Assembly: GCA_947174825.1 (NCBI GenBank)
Contig: CAMWKN010000102.1
Location: 1-6,271 of the forward strand
DNA: 6,271 nucleotides
Direction of reading: 5' to 3'
From: an uncultured Clostridium sp.
Lineage (GTDB): Bacteria > Bacillota_A > Clostridia > Lachnospirales > Lachnospiraceae
Below the pieces are notes generated by a model. The model searched no databases, had not been told where the DNA came from, and saw only the letters and a list, made by a program, of their open reading frames with translations. Within the stretch, counting starts at the first letter, position 1. Every line of letters begins with the position of its first letter. The translations under genes and the position numbers were made by a program. Of the stretch, positions 5,733 to 6,271 are shown piece by piece.

Positions 5733-6271
5733 GTGTTCAAAATAGCTATCTGTGATGATGAAGTTTTTTTCAGAAAATGGATAAAAGAAATGCTACAGCA
5801 GTATATGAGGGAAAATGGGATCTATTATGAAATTGAAACCTTTCAATCTGGCATAGAACTATTAGAACTAGGAATCGAATTAAATCAATTCAAAATCATT
5901 TTTTTGGATATAGAGATGGACAAAATGGATGGACTGGTAACTGCACAAAAAATTCGGGAACAGAATACGAAAATTTTTATTGTTTTTGTTAGTGCTTTCG
6001 CTAATTATAGTATGGAGGGTTATAAAGTAGATGCCTTTCGATTCTTACTGAAGGGTAACAACAATATGCAGAGACACATTGCAGAGTGTATGGATGCGAT
6101 CCGCAAAAAAATGGAATATGACGTAATATGGAAAGATTTTGAATTCCACGAGGGAAAGAAAAAGCTATCCATGGATTGTCTTTTGTATATTGAAAGCAAT
6201 TTACATAAGCTGCTCTTTTATGTTATGGAAGAGGAAATACTTACTTATACACTGAATGATACCTTAAATCA
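5733..6271 (+). CDS. LytTR-family response regulator, 3' end outside window
   Basis: An AgrA/VirR/LytR-type response regulator; 179 residues are visible and the frame is open at the edge. The receiver domain (about 2-125) has the acidic pair in AICDDE (Asp8, Asp9), the phospho-acceptor Asp59 in FLDIEM, MDG at 65-67, Ser87 and Lys107. The usual Pro after that Lys is replaced by Gly (FLLKG). The DNA-binding LytTR domain starts near 135, with the typical LLYIESNLHKLLFYV (150-164); its last part is missing. The start is GTG at 5733, preceded by AAAGGAGGA. Such proteins are normally phosphorylated by a membrane histidine kinase of the AgrC/HPK10 type that senses a peptide; a kinase gene may follow to the right, but this cannot be seen. 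It is transcribed away from the acyl-conjugate operon and might control it, though adjacency alone does not prove that. The region is visibly more AT-rich than the operon. Confidence 0.93.
   Translation, partial: MFKIAICDDEVFFRKWIKEMLQQYMRENGIYYEIETFQSGIELLELGIELNQFKIIFLDIEMDKMDGLVTAQKIREQNTKIFIVFVSAFANYSMEGYKVDAFRFLLKGNNNMQRHIAECMDAIRKKMEYDVIWKDFEFHEGKKKLSMDCLLYIESNLHKLLFYVMEEEILTYTLNDTLN

Noticed and set aside
1..6271. CRISPR arrays, tRNA or rRNA genes, insertion sequences
   Set aside because: No regularly spaced repeats, tRNA-like cloverleaf, rRNA segments, transposase motifs or terminal repeats flanking a gene were seen.

Overview
The window looks like chromosomal DNA from a low- to mid-GC Gram-positive anaerobe. 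Strong AGGAGG-type ribosome binding sites, the codon use and the protein styles suggest Clostridia, most likely a gut Lachnospiraceae-type organism (inference; no taxonomic marker is present). It holds six tightly organised minus-strand genes and one divergent plus-strand gene cut by the right edge.

Minus-strand operon, in order of transcription from about 5.33 kb down to 0.14 kb: a 4'-phosphopantetheinyl transferase (4786-5334), a small SCP2-like lipid-binding protein (4354-4680), an alpha/beta hydrolase with a hydrophobic N-terminus (3287-4249), a stand-alone condensation-domain acyltransferase (1915-3297), a discrete acyl carrier protein (1656-1880), and an AMP-forming acyl ligase of the long-chain acyl-CoA synthetase type (136-1641). 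The last four genes are separated by -11, 34 and 14 bases, so they are almost certainly co-transcribed. The two upstream gaps are about 105 bases each and contain no convincing terminator.

Together they form a dissociated, miniature NRPS-like assembly line. The transferase arms the carrier protein, the ligase activates an acyl group and loads it onto the carrier, and the condensation enzyme passes the acyl group to an amine or alcohol. The SCP2 protein could hold the lipid substrate or product, and the hydrolase could edit, release or degrade. There is no amino-acid adenylation domain, reductase or ketosynthase. The simplest prediction is therefore a one-step acyl conjugate such as a fatty acid amide. 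Clusters of this general kind, which join exogenous fatty acids to amines, have been reported from gut Clostridia (recalled from the literature, not checked here). The acyl and acceptor specificities cannot be read from the sequence.

From 5335 to 5732 lies a 398-base AT-rich divergent intergenic region with an exact 10-bp inverted repeat, a tandem 10-bp direct repeat with a 20-bp period, and a bulged hairpin. The plus-strand gene from 5733 to the window end is a LytTR-type response regulator (AgrA/VirR-like), truncated by the window. The direct repeat is spaced roughly as LytTR proteins prefer and may be its operator. Bases 1-135 hold only an imperfect AT-rich hairpin.
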